Assembly: GCA_032629725.1 (NCBI GenBank)
Contig: JAFEVB010000004.1
Span: 1,116,001 to 1,180,000 of the forward strand
DNA length: 64,000 bases
Reading direction: 5' to 3'
Source of the DNA: Gremmenia infestans
Lineage: Eukaryota > Ascomycota > Leotiomycetes > Helotiales > Hamatocanthoscyphaceae
Under the pieces are notes generated by a model. It was not told the DNA's origin, searched no databases, and saw only the letters and a program-made list of their open reading frames with translations. Shown here one piece after another: positions 46,116-57,794 of the stretch (positions are counted from its first letter, which is position 1; each line of letters opens with the position of its first letter). The position numbers and the translations under genes are program-made.

Positions 46116-46699
46116 TTGATATGCGATATGGCAATGCGCCCTTTTGAATCGTGTTCATGGAGTGAACGCAGCGATTGTTTTCAGGTAAGGACAAGATGCG
46201 AAGAGCTTCCTGCAAACGAAAGGACCTCAGCCTCGCGGTTCAACATCACATGACTAGTTCTAGTAAACAACTTATTCAACTCAATCTCCTGTGTTGTATG
46301 TCTATAAATATGCTAACAGTTGGTCATGATTGTAATTATCTGTGAGCAAAAGGGGATGGACATCCAGCTGTCTTCTTAAGGGATCACTTTGGTCTGGCAG
46401 ATGACACAGCTCATTCTATGATGCTGGACTCTGGAGAACTCTTTGCTATAGTACAGCAGGTACCTATTCTCAGAAGAAACAAACCTGCCCCGCAAAGAAA
46501 TGTATGCATTAACATGGGGGAGAGTATCAAATCTTAAAATGTTATATTTTCGTTAGGCTAAACCCCAGCCTCACAAGTAAGAGGCCTGAAGCATTGACAC
46601 CTTACACGAACGCCATGAGAGTAGAATTTCATAATGTACATGGCGAACCGATGATGTGTTGCCTTCCCGCTAATATCGCATTATGTCGTGGTCCATTCC
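46116..46699. other. Intergenic, no gene seen
   Basis: Holds the promoter of the CID gene and the 3' side of the small membrane protein gene. Only short ORFs are present. Confidence 0.4.
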
Positions 46700-47126
46700 T
46701 CAACTGAATCTATCTCCCTTCGTCGCCCTAAAAGGTTGCGCTGTCTCGTACTTGCTCTTCTCCACTACCCTTTGCCCTTCGCTCTCTGGGGCATGCCTTG
46801 TTGGTGCTGGATCTAAGGTTGCCTCTTGACTTGGCGATCCAGAGCTATCCGACCTTGGTGGTCCACCATTTGTAGACTTCGCTACCGATCCACCCGTTGC
46901 TGACAATGTCGTCGGTTTGCTTTGAAGTTTGCTGGAGTATTCGAGGGATTCTTGAACCTGTCTGCGACGTTGTTCGGCTTCAAATCGAGCTGCGCGATCC
47001 GCGTTGATTGATTTCTTCGCAAAGTAATACGCCCCGCCACCAGCTACGAACATCAATCAGTATACTCTTTGCCCGAGGGGATTTGCCTTAGCCATACCAA
47101 CACATAGTGAGCCCCATCCAACCCTA
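46700..47126 (-). CDS. Small single-helix protein, DUF4748-like
   Basis: The main exon is 46700-47043. A preceding short exon ends at 47098 with the junction LCV/AGGGAYYFAKKSINADRAAR. One hydrophobic stretch (about 15 residues, GWGSLCVAGGGAYYFA) is followed by a charged helix and a disordered Ser/Pro/Thr-rich tail of 60-odd residues. The YYFAKKSINADRAAR signature recalls fungal DUF4748 proteins, small organellar or inner-membrane proteins of unknown role. The true start is unclear because it lies in at least one more upstream exon (candidate ATG near 47341, with a weak GTTAGA donor). The family name is tentative. Confidence 0.55.
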
Positions 47127-47935
47127 AAATGGCCTTGTCAATTGAGTTCTCTTCATTTCTCTCTGCATCGCTGCACGCACCAGAATGATTTAAGCTTGGG
47201 GACGTTAGCCAAGGAGCTCAAGAATGATTGAGGAAAGAGGGTCTAACATTGTTCATATTGGAGAAGTCTTTCAGTGGTCACTAAAGCGGTATGTATGTAT
47301 GTATTGCCCACAGGAATTGATGACGGCGAATTCGTAAACATGAAAGAAGGCTGAAGGAATTGTTTACAGAACTTTTGAAGAATGACCTGATTCCGGCAAA
47401 TCCCGCAAATATTTAAACATCCAACGTCGTCAGCGAACTAGCGGCACTTACCTAAACATCCTTGCCATCCCAAGCCAAGCCCTCCCCCAAGCTGCCGCTT
47501 AAGATAACCCTAGAAGGCATGAAGAACAAAAACAGTCCAGGAAACGGAATCTGAATCTGAACTGCAAAGTCGCGCCGGGGGAACAATCGAGACGCTCTTT
47601 AAACCAGACCTTGGATCTGGAGAATATGATTTACCCAGTCGCACAAACACAATCACAACTACCATTAAACGCACACTCACACATATCCTGGTACCTATAA
47701 ACTCCCAAAGAGACGGTCACGGCCAAGGCCCGCATTCGCTCACCCCTCCATGTCATAACCTCAAGGCTGGCTCCGCCTCCCTCGTGAACTCGCTGTGTAC
47801 GAATCCAGCTCCAACCAACTGTTACAATTCCCAGATCCTGTCAAACACCGACAGGAAATTCTATGACTTCGAACTTGGCCTCCAGATGGGCAGGAACACC
47901 CACTCGATTTGATTCTTCGCCTGGATGCGCATAGA
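47127..47935. other. Divergent promoter region
   Basis: About 800 bases between the small protein and the 5-phosphatase. It contains a GTAT tetramer repeat (about 47288-47304) and probably the first exon of the small protein. No other gene was seen. Confidence 0.4.
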
Positions 47936-50900
47936 ATGGAGGATTCTGCGGAAGAGAGCCTTGATGGCTCGTCGATAGTCAGTCATGTTGCTTACGAAGA
48001 TCGTATTTTCTTAATTGTTGCTGATTCATAATTCGCAGAAACCTGTATCCTCCCTCCGTTCCCACTTCGAACAGATGGCAAATTCGAAACCGAATAATAA
48101 TGATACCCCCCGAGCTGTATCTCCAAAATCGCAAGGCCACCTTGGTAATGGGACGGGAGATTATGTAAAGGGCCTCCCAGGGAAACAAGAGAGTACGAAG
48201 GTGTCGGGGGACAGTCAACAGATCACGAGAGGCAGGCCAAGGGACCTGGTTGACGTTGGAGGACTCCATTCGCTTCGAACGAGCAGCAATGCCGCCCCGT
48301 CGCCTTCACCGACACCTGCTTTTCGAGCAAAGCCCGCATCGTCAATTCCCCCAGCGGTCACAATCGAGCCTCCACAATCTCCTCCCAAGGAAAAGGGTCT
48401 GAACTTAAGTTTGTCAAGTACTCCGGCATATCTCTCGGCGGATGCCCCCTCATCAGCTGGCTCTCCCTCAGGAAGATCGTCCCCAAGGCACTTCAGAATT
48501 CCAAGCAGACCCCATACACCTCTTTTGGAGCCTGGGAGCTTGCCTCCTTCTCAACCTCCTTCTCCACCCCCACCTCGAAGGTCTGGGGAAATGAGGCGAT
48601 ATTCGTCGTACAACCCATTACCCCCTCCTATCAACAGGGCGGAGAAACCCAAGATTGCGAGCAAGCCTGCGTCCCTGGGGTTCAGGAATGGATCGTCTGC
48701 ATTAGAGCCTTCTCCAACTCGGACCTCAATGGACCGACCCTCCCCATTTAGTACCCCTCCTAGTAGTAGTGACAGCAACCCTGAGCATGAGATACCCGCA
48801 CCACTTCCCCGACGTCCGAGGCCCAATAGCACAATTGAGGCTCTTATAAGGACATCAACGCCCCAAAATAAGTTTGAACCACCTCCTGTGCACCATGTGG
48901 TTATAAGTAAGCGAAAGGACCAGGAACTTAATGGTTTGGGCCGAGCATTCATATCTCCTCAGGTTACAGGTGATCTGAGACCGGCATTACCCACAAGACC
49001 TCCAGTAACGTCTGAAGCTCAAAAGCTCCGGGTACTATCTCCACCAACCTCAATGATGCCGCCACCACCTCCACGGCCATCCATGGATCGCAAGCGCCCA
49101 AATTTGAATACCGATACCGTTATAAATCCAACTCCAAGTGTGACTACTCCTAAAAGAATATCCTCTACGCCAACAACCCAATCACAAACTCCAACGAGGT
49201 CCCATGGACGATCCATGACGGTGGACAGAACGTCTGATAGAGCTCCTGCCGAGTTTCGAACACCTATGACTACGCCTGTAACCCCGCAACGTGCGGCGTC
49301 TTCTGCGTCTTACATCACTCAAACTTTGAGTTCCAACACAGGCGATTATCCCGATACTTCGTCTTCAAATAGGCGAGCTCCCGTGCATAAGCAGGGTATT
49401 CATGAGATATCCGCCGGCGAAAAAGACGCCCCTCGCATCATGGATGTTTGTGGCGAGTTTCTCTGTGCAGCCAGCACCAAAGGTATCCGAGGCTGGAGCT
49501 TGCGCCATGATAGAGAAATAATGACTGTAATTCCCGAAGATGGTACCAAAGCTCTTTCGATGGCTTTCAAGCCTACGTCAGACATTGAGGATGAAGGCAG
49601 CCTGCTCTGGGTGGGTAATAATATTGGCGAGATCATTGAGTTAAATGTTGCTGCGCAGGGAGTAGAGATTAAAAAACGCAACGCACACACTCGACGCGAT
49701 GTTATTCAGATACACAGGTACTTGAATCAAATGTGGACTATCGATGAAAGTGGTCTCCTATATGTATGGCCGCCAGATTCTACTGGATCTCCCAACCTCG
49801 CCAATCTCCCTTCAAACCCTTTCAGGTTACCAAAAGGGCATACTTTCTCAATGATTGTCGGTAGCGAATTATGGCATGCAGCAGGCAAAGATATACGGAT
49901 CTTCGTACCAACCGTGGACGTATCAGTGCAGTTTCAAGTTCTTCAACGGCCATTGCGTCAAGAAAAGGCCGGGGAGGTGACATCAGGCGCTGTTATTAGC
50001 TCTCAACCAGATCGTGTTTACTTTGGCCACACAGATGGGAAAGTCAGCATCTATTCTCGCGAGTATGAGTTCATCAAGCTTGTACATATCAGTGTTTATA
50101 AGATCACATCTCTTGTCGGTGTCGATGGTCTGCTTTGGGCCGGCTTCAGCACCGGAATGGTCTATGTCTACGATACAAGTCAGACACCGTGGGTGGTGAA
50201 GAAAGATTGGCATGCTCATCAGGACCCTATTGTCAGATTACTGGTGGATCGAAGTAGCTTCTGGACGCTCAATCGTTCACAGGTCGTCTCACTAGGCCAG
50301 GATAACATGTTTAAGGTATGGGATGGGCTGCTTGAGAAGGACTGGATTGGTAAGTGCCCAGAATGAGAACAAGAAACTTCGGTGCTAATATTCGGCAGAA
50401 AACCAAATGCAGTCTCAAGAAGGAGACTTCTGTGATCTTAGCAGCGTGCAAGCTTTAGTCATGACTTGGAATGCTGGTGCAAGCACTCCTTATGATTTGA
50501 ATAAAAGACCTACAGATGAATCATTTTTCCGCAATCTACTGCAAAGTAGCCGCCGCCCTGACATTCTCATTTTCGGGTTTCAGGAACTTGTCGATCTCGA
50601 GGATAAAACGCGTACAGCTAGTATGTCTCCCTCATTCTGGGTTGACCATTGACTAACCGTTGCATAGAAAGTTTTTTCAAATCCAAAAAGAAAGATCCAC
50701 ATTCTGAACAGGAGCATATGAGCCATCAATATCGAGACTGGCGTGACTATTTAACTCGTTGCTTGGACGATTACATGCCTCGAGATGATTTGTATCACCT
50801 ACTGCACACTGGGAGTCTTGTAGGTCTGTTCACCTGCATATTTGTAAGGGCGCCTCTCAGAGAACGCATACGTGGCGTTAGTGCGGCTGAGGTCAAACGA

Positions 50901-51770
50901 GGGATGGGCGGGCTACATGGCAACAAGGTTTGTGAGTTTTGGCAAGACTTGATTCTCCTCTAACAAATGATAGGGCGCCCTGGTTGTTAAGTTTCTCCTA
51001 GACGATACCTCATTATGCTTTGTCAACTGTCATCTAGCAGCTGGTCAGACGCAGACGAGAGATCGTAATGCTGACATAACGGCAATACTTGACGGCTCGC
51101 TCTTCCCCGCAGAACGGGACCACAGTGTCCGACAGGACAGTTACGTGGGTGGAGGTGATGGGACTATGATATTCGATCACGAAATCTGTGTTTTAAATGG
51201 CGATATGAACTATCGCATTGATACAATGGGGAGAGATACCGTGGCCAACGTCTTGAAAGCCAATAATCTCAGCAAGCTGCTGGAAAGGGACCAGCTACTA
51301 GCATCCAAGAGGAAGAACCCTTGGTTCAAACTCCGCGCGTTTTGCGAACTTCCGATTACATTTCCGCCAACGTATAAATATGATGTGGGCGAGGACCGGT
51401 ACGACACGAGCGAGAAAAGGAGATCCCCAGCGTGGTGCGACCGAATCCTGTACCGGGGTCGTGATCGTGTTGAGCAGCAGAATTATGAACGGCATGACCT
51501 TCGGGCCTCTGATCATAGGCCTGTTACCGGGGAGTTCCGTATGATAATCAAGACCATTTCTCCGCAGAAACGTGCGCAGAAATGGGAGGAATGCCACAAG
51601 CAATTAGTAGACATGAAGGAAAGGCACGGCAAAGATATGATGTGAGTTCTCTTGGATATCAATTAGGCTCGCATGCTTACAGTTACAGGCTCGATTACCT
51701 TGGGAATGTCATTGGCTTCGATGCTGCCACAAGCAAGGAGCTGATATTACAGAAGCAGAAGAGCCGATGA
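47936..51770 (+). CDS. WD40-containing inositol polyphosphate 5-phosphatase
   Basis: Six exons (47936-47977, 48039-50349, 50399-50620, 50668-50927, 50974-51641, 51689-51770) give 1,194 residues. A proline/serine-rich disordered N-terminus (about 450 residues) precedes a beta-propeller made of WD40-like blades (about 460-785). The catalytic domain follows: TWNAGAS, FGFQELVDLED, FVNCHLAAG, NGDMNYRI, AWCDRIL and SDHRPV, all the residues of Mg-dependent 5-phosphatases. The enzyme removes the 5-phosphate of PI(4,5)P2-type lipids. WD40 plus 5-phosphatase is the layout of filamentous fungal type II enzymes. Start exon choice: ATG at 47936 with a GTCAGT donor; a GTTGCT donor nine bases later is the alternative, and both keep the frame. 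Confidence 0.9.
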
Positions 51771-52416
51771 GAAAGTCTGCCCCTGAATAGCCAGAAAACC
51801 CACACTATAGTCTAAACTAGACGTTGTGTCTCGCATATCTACTACATCTGGATATATGACGAGGTTGGAAACACTGCTTTAACAGATCTATCGAAAGACC
51901 GGACAGAGATGTCAGTCTCGTGCTACTCACGTGATGACGTGATTATCGAAGCGGGTGCTAGCGCGAGGAGAAGGATTGTTCACGTCATGACCACATTCGG
52001 TAATCGGGAAGCTGCAACGAATTTGGACATGACTTGCATGACTTGCATGACTTACTCCTGACATGACGACATGAAATGCTGGCCGGCCTATAAGCACAGG
52101 TAGGATTTACGCAGGAACAGCCTCGTACCACAGATATGTGGTGACGACGTGTATTTAGTATCCCGCCCCCGCCTTTGCCTTACTTAGAGCAGGGGCATGT
52201 ACGACCAATTTATACCTGCGCACGCGACTTGAACTTACTTAATGTTTACGTGACTCTCCCTTGATGTTTGCGAGACCTTTTCTCAGAGTTCGTTATCAAA
52301 CTCCATTGAAATCACTTACACAGCCTCTCATCAACCAATTCCACATCCACATCCACATTTCAAATCATACCAGCGTCCCATTTATCAGAACCCTCATACT
52401 TCCCACAGCCTCCAAA
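51771..52416. other. Intergenic with short tandem repeat
   Basis: Includes a threefold CATGACTTG nonamer near 52027-52053. It also holds the promoter of the GFA gene and, if a longer start is used, its N-terminal extension from 52264. No other gene was seen. Confidence 0.45.
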
Positions 52417-53197
52417 ATGTCGCCGACGCAGCCCGAGAAAAACACTGCCAAATCTAACGGCCACAGAAATGAAGACGTAGACGGCGAGCACAACGAGTGG
52501 AAATTCCGCGCCCCGTACAAAGTCCACGACAACGATCCCAACTTCAAAGCCTTATACGAGGGAAGCTGTCACTGCGGGAAAGTACAGTATCAGCTCAGCA
52601 GAGAGAAGCCGCTCAGTGCTAAGTTCTGCCACTGTTCCACTTGTCAGGTTCTACACGGTATGATCGTCTGTCCGTGACTTGCAAGCCAATCCCTATCCCC
52701 ATGCTAGCCCCTTCCTCTAAACACGAAACTAATAAAATGGCATGGTATCATCAGGCGCACCTTTCCAATGGGCAGCAATATTCCATAAAGAAGACATCAA
52801 CTTCACCCACGGCCACTCGGATCTCGGCTGGTACGAGAGCAGCGAAAAGACAACGCGCCACAAACTCCCCTGTAAAGTCTCCTGTGCCTATTGCCGGTCT
52901 CCCATCATGGACGAGGGTAGGAATATGATCCTGCTGTTTCCCAGCTTGATCAACTTTAGAGAGCATGGTGAGAAGGAAAAGTTTGATCCTGAGTGTCATA
53001 TGTTTTATGGGAATCGGCTGCTGGATATCAAGGATGGACGCCCGAAGTGGACGGGTATAAATGGGAAGAGCGAGTTGATTGAGGATAGTCCGGTAGAGAT
53101 GGTAAGGAAGCGGAAGAGGGAGATTGAGGAGGAAGAGGAACAGGAAAAAGGGGGGGAAGGGGATGGGGAGGGGGACAAGAAGAGGGGGAAGAATTGA
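52417..53197 (+). CDS. GFA/CENP-V domain protein
   Basis: Two exons (52417-52657, 52755-53197) give 227 residues. The zinc-binding cysteines of the glutathione-dependent formaldehyde-activating fold are present: GSCHCGKVQY, FCHCSTCQ and CAYCRSP. These proteins bind two zincs; true formaldehyde activity is proved for few. A 30-residue Lys/Arg/Glu/Gly tail (from about KRKREIEEE) is low-complexity. An in-frame ATG at 52264 would add 51 residues, Arg-poor in acids and rich in hydroxyl and basic residues, resembling a mitochondrial presequence. The start near the conserved acidic segment was preferred but both may be used. Confidence 0.85.
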
Positions 53198-54347
53198 ATG
53201 GTGGTGGTGAGGTGTGGGTAAGTGTTTTAGAATGTTCCAAAAGAAAACTGGGCTTCATTCCTTCGACTTGAAGACGACAGAATGGGTTGGGGATGTCTAA
53301 ATGAAAATATTCTCTGGACTCGCATTATGAGAAGCGATTCATCAAGATTGATGCGTGTCTCTTAACGGCCTAAAACATGGATATTCGCAAATCAATGATA
53401 TATTGAACGTTTATAACCGTTCCACTATACAATACTAAACCCTGTATTCTTCTTCGAGATATATATCGAAGAAATTTGACAGTTTCCATACCCACGTATC
53501 TGAAAACAAACCGTGGAGCCTCACGCTTTGCACATGCCATGATGGCGATGCGTATTGTGTTTTGTGAGGACAGAAATTGCCATAATCAGTATTCTATCTA
53601 CCCGTTGGCCGGAGGCCGCTCCCCACTTGACTTCCCCCCCCAATACAACGCCAATGGTGGTTGGGCAAAGCGAGGTGGTATCACCAAACCAAGGTGGTCA
53701 CTCACCAAAATCCCGTCTGTGCGTAGATTTTTGCTGGTTTTCCAAAAACGCACAGATAGGCTTTTTATATAGGAAAAAGGTGACCACCTTGGTTTGGTGA
53801 CCACCTCGCTTTGCCCAACCACCATTGGGGGGGGTGGTCGGGGAAGTGAGAGTGGGGGGGCGGCCTCAGGCCAACGGGTAGAGACACTTCACCTTGCAAC
53901 ATCGAATCCCAACAGACGAACACAGAGAGCAGAGAAGCGCTAAAGACAGTTCGTGAACGCAACTTACGCTAACAATGGTCATGAAGCAAGGTAACGCGGG
54001 ATTTGAGGCAAAAGAAAGAGAGAGAGAGGGAAGTGCAAGCTAGCATACGACATTGAAGTGGAAAGCTCAGGAGACGCTAGTCAAAGAAACATCAGCAGAG
54101 CAAGCAGTTGCCAGAATGGCCGCGCTGTGCATAGGGCTCATTTACTTTGTCCTCGAGATGGAAGGTGGTGAAGAAGAAGCAAGGACTAGGTTGGCTTCTA
54201 ATCGTGCCCATGCGCTAATAGTGACTAAGCAGTCTACCTCGGCACGTATCAGTCATGAGGGCATGATAAAGCAAACAATAGGAAGTATCTTTTGACAAAT
54301 CTGACCAAAGCCTTCTCCATTGCGACCTCGTTGAAAGGCAGCGACAG
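53198..54347. other. Intergenic hosting a foldback element
   Basis: About 1.15 kb. The only structure is the palindromic MITE at 53599-53880. The 80-codon ORF at 54053-54295 is not supported. Confidence 0.5.
53599..53880. mobile_element. Foldback MITE with TA target-site duplication
   Basis: Two long inverted arms face each other. Outer ends (TA)CCCGTTGGCC at 53599-53610 mirror GGCCAACGGG(TA) at 53869-53880. A 29-bp core at 53651-53679 is the exact complement of 53800-53828. A 20-bp block 53682-53701 matches 53780-53799, and an inner TCTGTGCGT/ACGCACAGA pair closes the loop. The element is about 278 bp without coding capacity and is flanked by TA on both sides, as for Tc1/mariner-derived MITEs. 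Arms differ mainly in their C/G-run region. Homologous copies elsewhere were not examined. Confidence 0.85.
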
Positions 54348-55838
54348 ATGTCAACTCTACTCCACCAGCCCAACTGGGTCAATGGCGCCTACCAATCGGC
54401 TTCAAAAGAGCGGATCCACGTTATCAACCCCGCAACCGAATCTGCAATCGCAACAATAGACTCTACGCCGCTTGAGACGGTCAACTCCATCATCTCATCG
54501 TCGCTGGACAACTTCTCCAGTGGCGTCTGGAGCAAGGCGGACGCCTCAACTCGATTCAATGTTTTAGCCAAAGCGGCAACTCTGCTCCGTCTGCGTCTTC
54601 CTGAGTTCATCGATCTAGAAACTCAACAAACAGGTCGGCCCATCCGTGAGATGAAAGCGCAGCTCTCTCGCGTCCCAGAATGGCTAGAATACTTTGCCTC
54701 ATTGGCACGAACCCACGAAGGACGCGTAACCCCTTTTAAAGGACCCGTGGTAAACACCCTCACACGTCTACCTTTAGGGGTTGTCGTTCAAATAACCCCT
54801 TGGAATCACCCACTCTTGATAGCGACGAAGAAGATCGCCGCCGCACTCGCAGCTGGAAACTCTGTTATTGTCAAACCATCGGAATCTGCTCCGTTGTCTG
54901 TGCTAAAGATGGGCCAGCTATTCCAAGAAGCGGGGTTGCCTGATGGGACTTTGCAAATTGTGTCTGGGTACGGGCGAGAGACAGGCAAATTCCTCTGCGA
55001 GTCTTCACTGATTTCCAAGATTGATCTTACGGGTGGCTTGGCGACTTATGCTGCAATCGCGCCGACCGCAAGCAAACATCTCATTCCAATCATAGCTGAG
55101 TTGGGAGGTAAAGCGCCAGTGTGCATGTTCCCCAGTATATCGGTTGAGAAGGGGGTGAAGGCGGCTTTGTTCGCCAGTTTCATTGCAAGTGGGCAGACTT
55201 GCGTAACCGGCAGTCGGCTATTGATACACTCTGATATCTATGATGAGTTTGTCGACTTACTGGTGCGGAGGACGAAGAATTTGAGGGTTGGTGCTCCTAC
55301 TGATGAGCAGACTCAAATTGGTGCTGTTATCTCACGTGCAAGCGTAGAGAGATGTTCTGCGTTCGTCTCGCAATCCATTGAAGAGGGCGGCAAAGTTCTC
55401 TGCGGTGGGAGCCCCACCAGTGTAGACGGAAAGGGGTATTTCTTCCAGCCAACTCTGATTGAGACGAAAGCTTCGAGCAACCTCGCATGCAATGAAGTTT
55501 TTGGCCCTGTCATAGCTCTTGTTAGGTGTGAGTCTGAAGAGGAGATAGTCAAGGTTGCCAATGCAACTGCTTTTGCGTTGGGTGCGTCGGTGTGGACAAA
55601 TGACTTCAGCCAGGCACATCGTGTAGCTGAAAACATAGACTCTGGCATAGTCTGGATCAATGGACACCATTTAAATGATCCCTCCTCACCATGGGGCGGA
55701 TTCAAGGAAAGTGGGTTGGGCAAAGAGAATGGTATTGAAGCTTTTGAGAGCTATACGAAAGTGAAGAGTACAATCATAAACTATGGACAAGAGCCAACGT
55801 GGTTCGATGATGAGGTGGAAAATGCACGGTACGGCTGA
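54348..55838 (+). CDS. NAD(P)-dependent aldehyde dehydrogenase
   Basis: A single exon of 496 codons, the normal length of the family. The catalytic residues are all present: N153 in PWNHP, K176 in VKPSE, E251 in ELGGKAP and C285 in SGQTCVTGSR. The NEVFGPV segment and the C-terminal PWGGFKESGLGKENGIEAFESYTKVK are also typical. It oxidises an aldehyde to the acid in the cytosol. The sequence resembles betaine-aldehyde or semialdehyde dehydrogenases more than Ald4/5, but the substrate cannot be told. Lack of introns is unusual among its neighbours and may point to acquisition from bacteria or to a retained intronless paralogue. Confidence 0.93.
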   Translation: MSTLLHQPNWVNGAYQSASKERIHVINPATESAIATIDSTPLETVNSIISSSLDNFSSGVWSKADASTRFNVLAKAATLLRLRLPEFIDLETQQTGRPIREMKAQLSRVPEWLEYFASLARTHEGRVTPFKGPVVNTLTRLPLGVVVQITPWNHPLLIATKKIAAALAAGNSVIVKPSESAPLSVLKMGQLFQEAGLPDGTLQIVSGYGRETGKFLCESSLISKIDLTGGLATYAAIAPTASKHLIPIIAELGGKAPVCMFPSISVEKGVKAALFASFIASGQTCVTGSRLLIHSDIYDEFVDLLVRRTKNLRVGAPTDEQTQIGAVISRASVERCSAFVSQSIEEGGKVLCGGSPTSVDGKGYFFQPTLIETKASSNLACNEVFGPVIALVRCESEEEIVKVANATAFALGASVWTNDFSQAHRVAENIDSGIVWINGHHLNDPSSPWGGFKESGLGKENGIEAFESYTKVKSTIINYGQEPTWFDDEVENARYG

Positions 55839-56413
55839 AGTTAAGGCTCATATACCTACTCTTACTGTATCAGATTGATTCATAAAGATGAGTATGTTTT
55901 TTACGAATCTGTCTTGAAATTCCGAGTCGGGTTTCATTGCAGATCATCAAAATTCAGTAGTCCTCGTCTATCGCCAAACATATAACAGTCTCAATCCAAC
56001 ACTTGTATCCATATACTAGCATGTTTTACTACTTTATCCTCCATCTCATATGCTTCTGGTGTTCGAAACAAATCCGCGCATCCGCCATGAAGCCCATACA
56101 TTCAATGGAACGCACCATAGCAATCTTCTTTCAACCAGTATGGCATAATATTAGTACTGTCGGAGCACGTCTCATGTTTGCCATCCACTAGCCCATGTTG
56201 GTGTTTATCAGTTCCTGTTCTGAAATTCGATAATCACGATTTCCTTGTACCAGTTCTATAGACAATTTCCCCCATTCTTGTGCTGAGCGAGTCCTTTTGG
56301 TCGAGCCCTGCATATTGAGTGATTGATCAATAGCCCACAACACAAGATGCAGCCTGAACACCCAGGCTGGTAAGGTATGTTCTCGACATTTCTCGCGCAA
56401 GACACAAAGCATT
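55839..56413. other. Convergent intergenic region
   Basis: Lies between the 3' ends of the aldehyde dehydrogenase and the serine hydrolase. Short ORFs only. Confidence 0.4.
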
Positions 56414-57475
56414 TTAGATGTTCAAGACCTTGTGAAGAAAAGCGGACATGTCATCAACTCCATGTTTTGGATGGATCCAATGGCCCCCCTCTTCTTATTT
56501 CTTCCAGGTAACATCAAATCCTAGATGCTCGATCATATGGTGCAGGCCTTCGCCAAGGGCGAAAGGGACAGTCTCGTCATCCTGCGAGTGAGCTAGGAAG
56601 AACGGAGTTTTGTGGGTAGCTTTGGAACTTATTGATAAGTTGCTGATGCTTGCTTCTAGATGGACTGCATCTATTGTGTTGGTCGTTCCTTTTCCAGATT
56701 CGGGGTCCAGTTTGAGTTCTTTGGGAACTGGGACGTCGGCCTGTTTAAGGAGCGCAGTGTCAATATCTGGAGATATATTCAATATGCCCTTAATGCATCG
56801 AGAGATCTCGTCTTTGTTGTCAATGGAACCAACTGGGAGTCTTCCAATCTTCTTTCGAAAAGGCAGCCAGCTACACAATCCAATAAACCCCCCGAGATCC
56901 ATGCCGGTGCACATCAGAGCGAGGATGGCCGTAGCGCAACCTTGGCTAATTCCGCCGAGAACAATCCGCTCCAACGGAACCCTCTGCGCCTCTTCCCTAA
57001 CAACCTTTACAATATCTCTAATACTCTCCTGCAGTCCCGCGATCATAAGTTCTTCCCTGTCCTCGGGCGTCGCAATGTCCCACACGTCAAACCATTGTGA
57101 TATGATTTCCTCGCCCTTCAGCGCTTCCGCGAACGAGCTGTTGCTGAATTCACAGTCCCGCTGTGCTGAGTATCGGAGCCGGGCGGTTGGGAACACCCAG
57201 CGGATTGAGGGGAATATGTCAGCTAATGTGCGGTTATCTGATGCTTTGCTGTCGAAGAAGTATTGGGCTAGGTCGGAGCCGTAGTCTTCTCGGCCGTGGA
57301 GGAAAATTACCGTGTGGGTGTGCGTGGTTGCTGAAGGGGCGAGGATGGTGGTTGTAGTGCTTGGCATGGATTCATCTGTGGGTGTGCGTGTGGTGTTGTT
57401 GCTAAGAAGGAGGTCATCGCCAGATGCGTTTGGACTGAGAGCAGCGGTGACGGGAGCGCTGAGGACACTTTCCAT
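56414..57475 (-). pseudogene. Acyl-protein-thioesterase-like serine hydrolase with premature TAA
   Basis: An alpha/beta hydrolase of the phospholipase/carboxylesterase family. VIFLHGRED forms the oxyanion-hole start, GGISQGCA holds the nucleophile S177, and AHSQDDETVP holds D300. The annotatable frame stops at TAA (56495-56497) after 326 codons. The same frame continues downstream with EEGGHW, which carries the family's catalytic His, and closes normally at 56414-56416. The stop sits where relatives have an aromatic or Cys residue, so one base change explains it. As written the protein lacks its catalytic His. It may be a recent pseudogene, a sequence error, or subject to readthrough. The N-terminal 50 residues are Ser/Thr-rich and variable. 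Confidence 0.7.
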
Positions 57476-57794
57476 TTTTTAGAAACGTGTTTGCCTTGTG
57501 GAGAAGCAGTTTGGAAGCTGGAGTGATGAGTTTTATTATAAGAATGCTTGAAAGTCAAGTTTAGTGCGTGGATCGATCTTGGATTATGGGTTGTTAGTGC
57601 CAAACCTTGAACGGTTGAACCCTTCTTTTTTCAAACTCGGTACCAAATTTTATTAGCAATCCTCTTTGTTGCTAGAAAACATATTTAAAAGAACGCTATT
57701 TGAACTTTAAGGAGGAACTATGACATTAATCGGTATATTACAAATTCGTGAATGAGAATATTATTGGGTTTAGAAGGGAAAGTTCCCCCAATCT
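57476..57794. other. Intergenic, AT-rich
   Basis: About 320 bases between the hydrolase start and the HET gene stop. Nothing recognisable. Confidence 0.4.
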
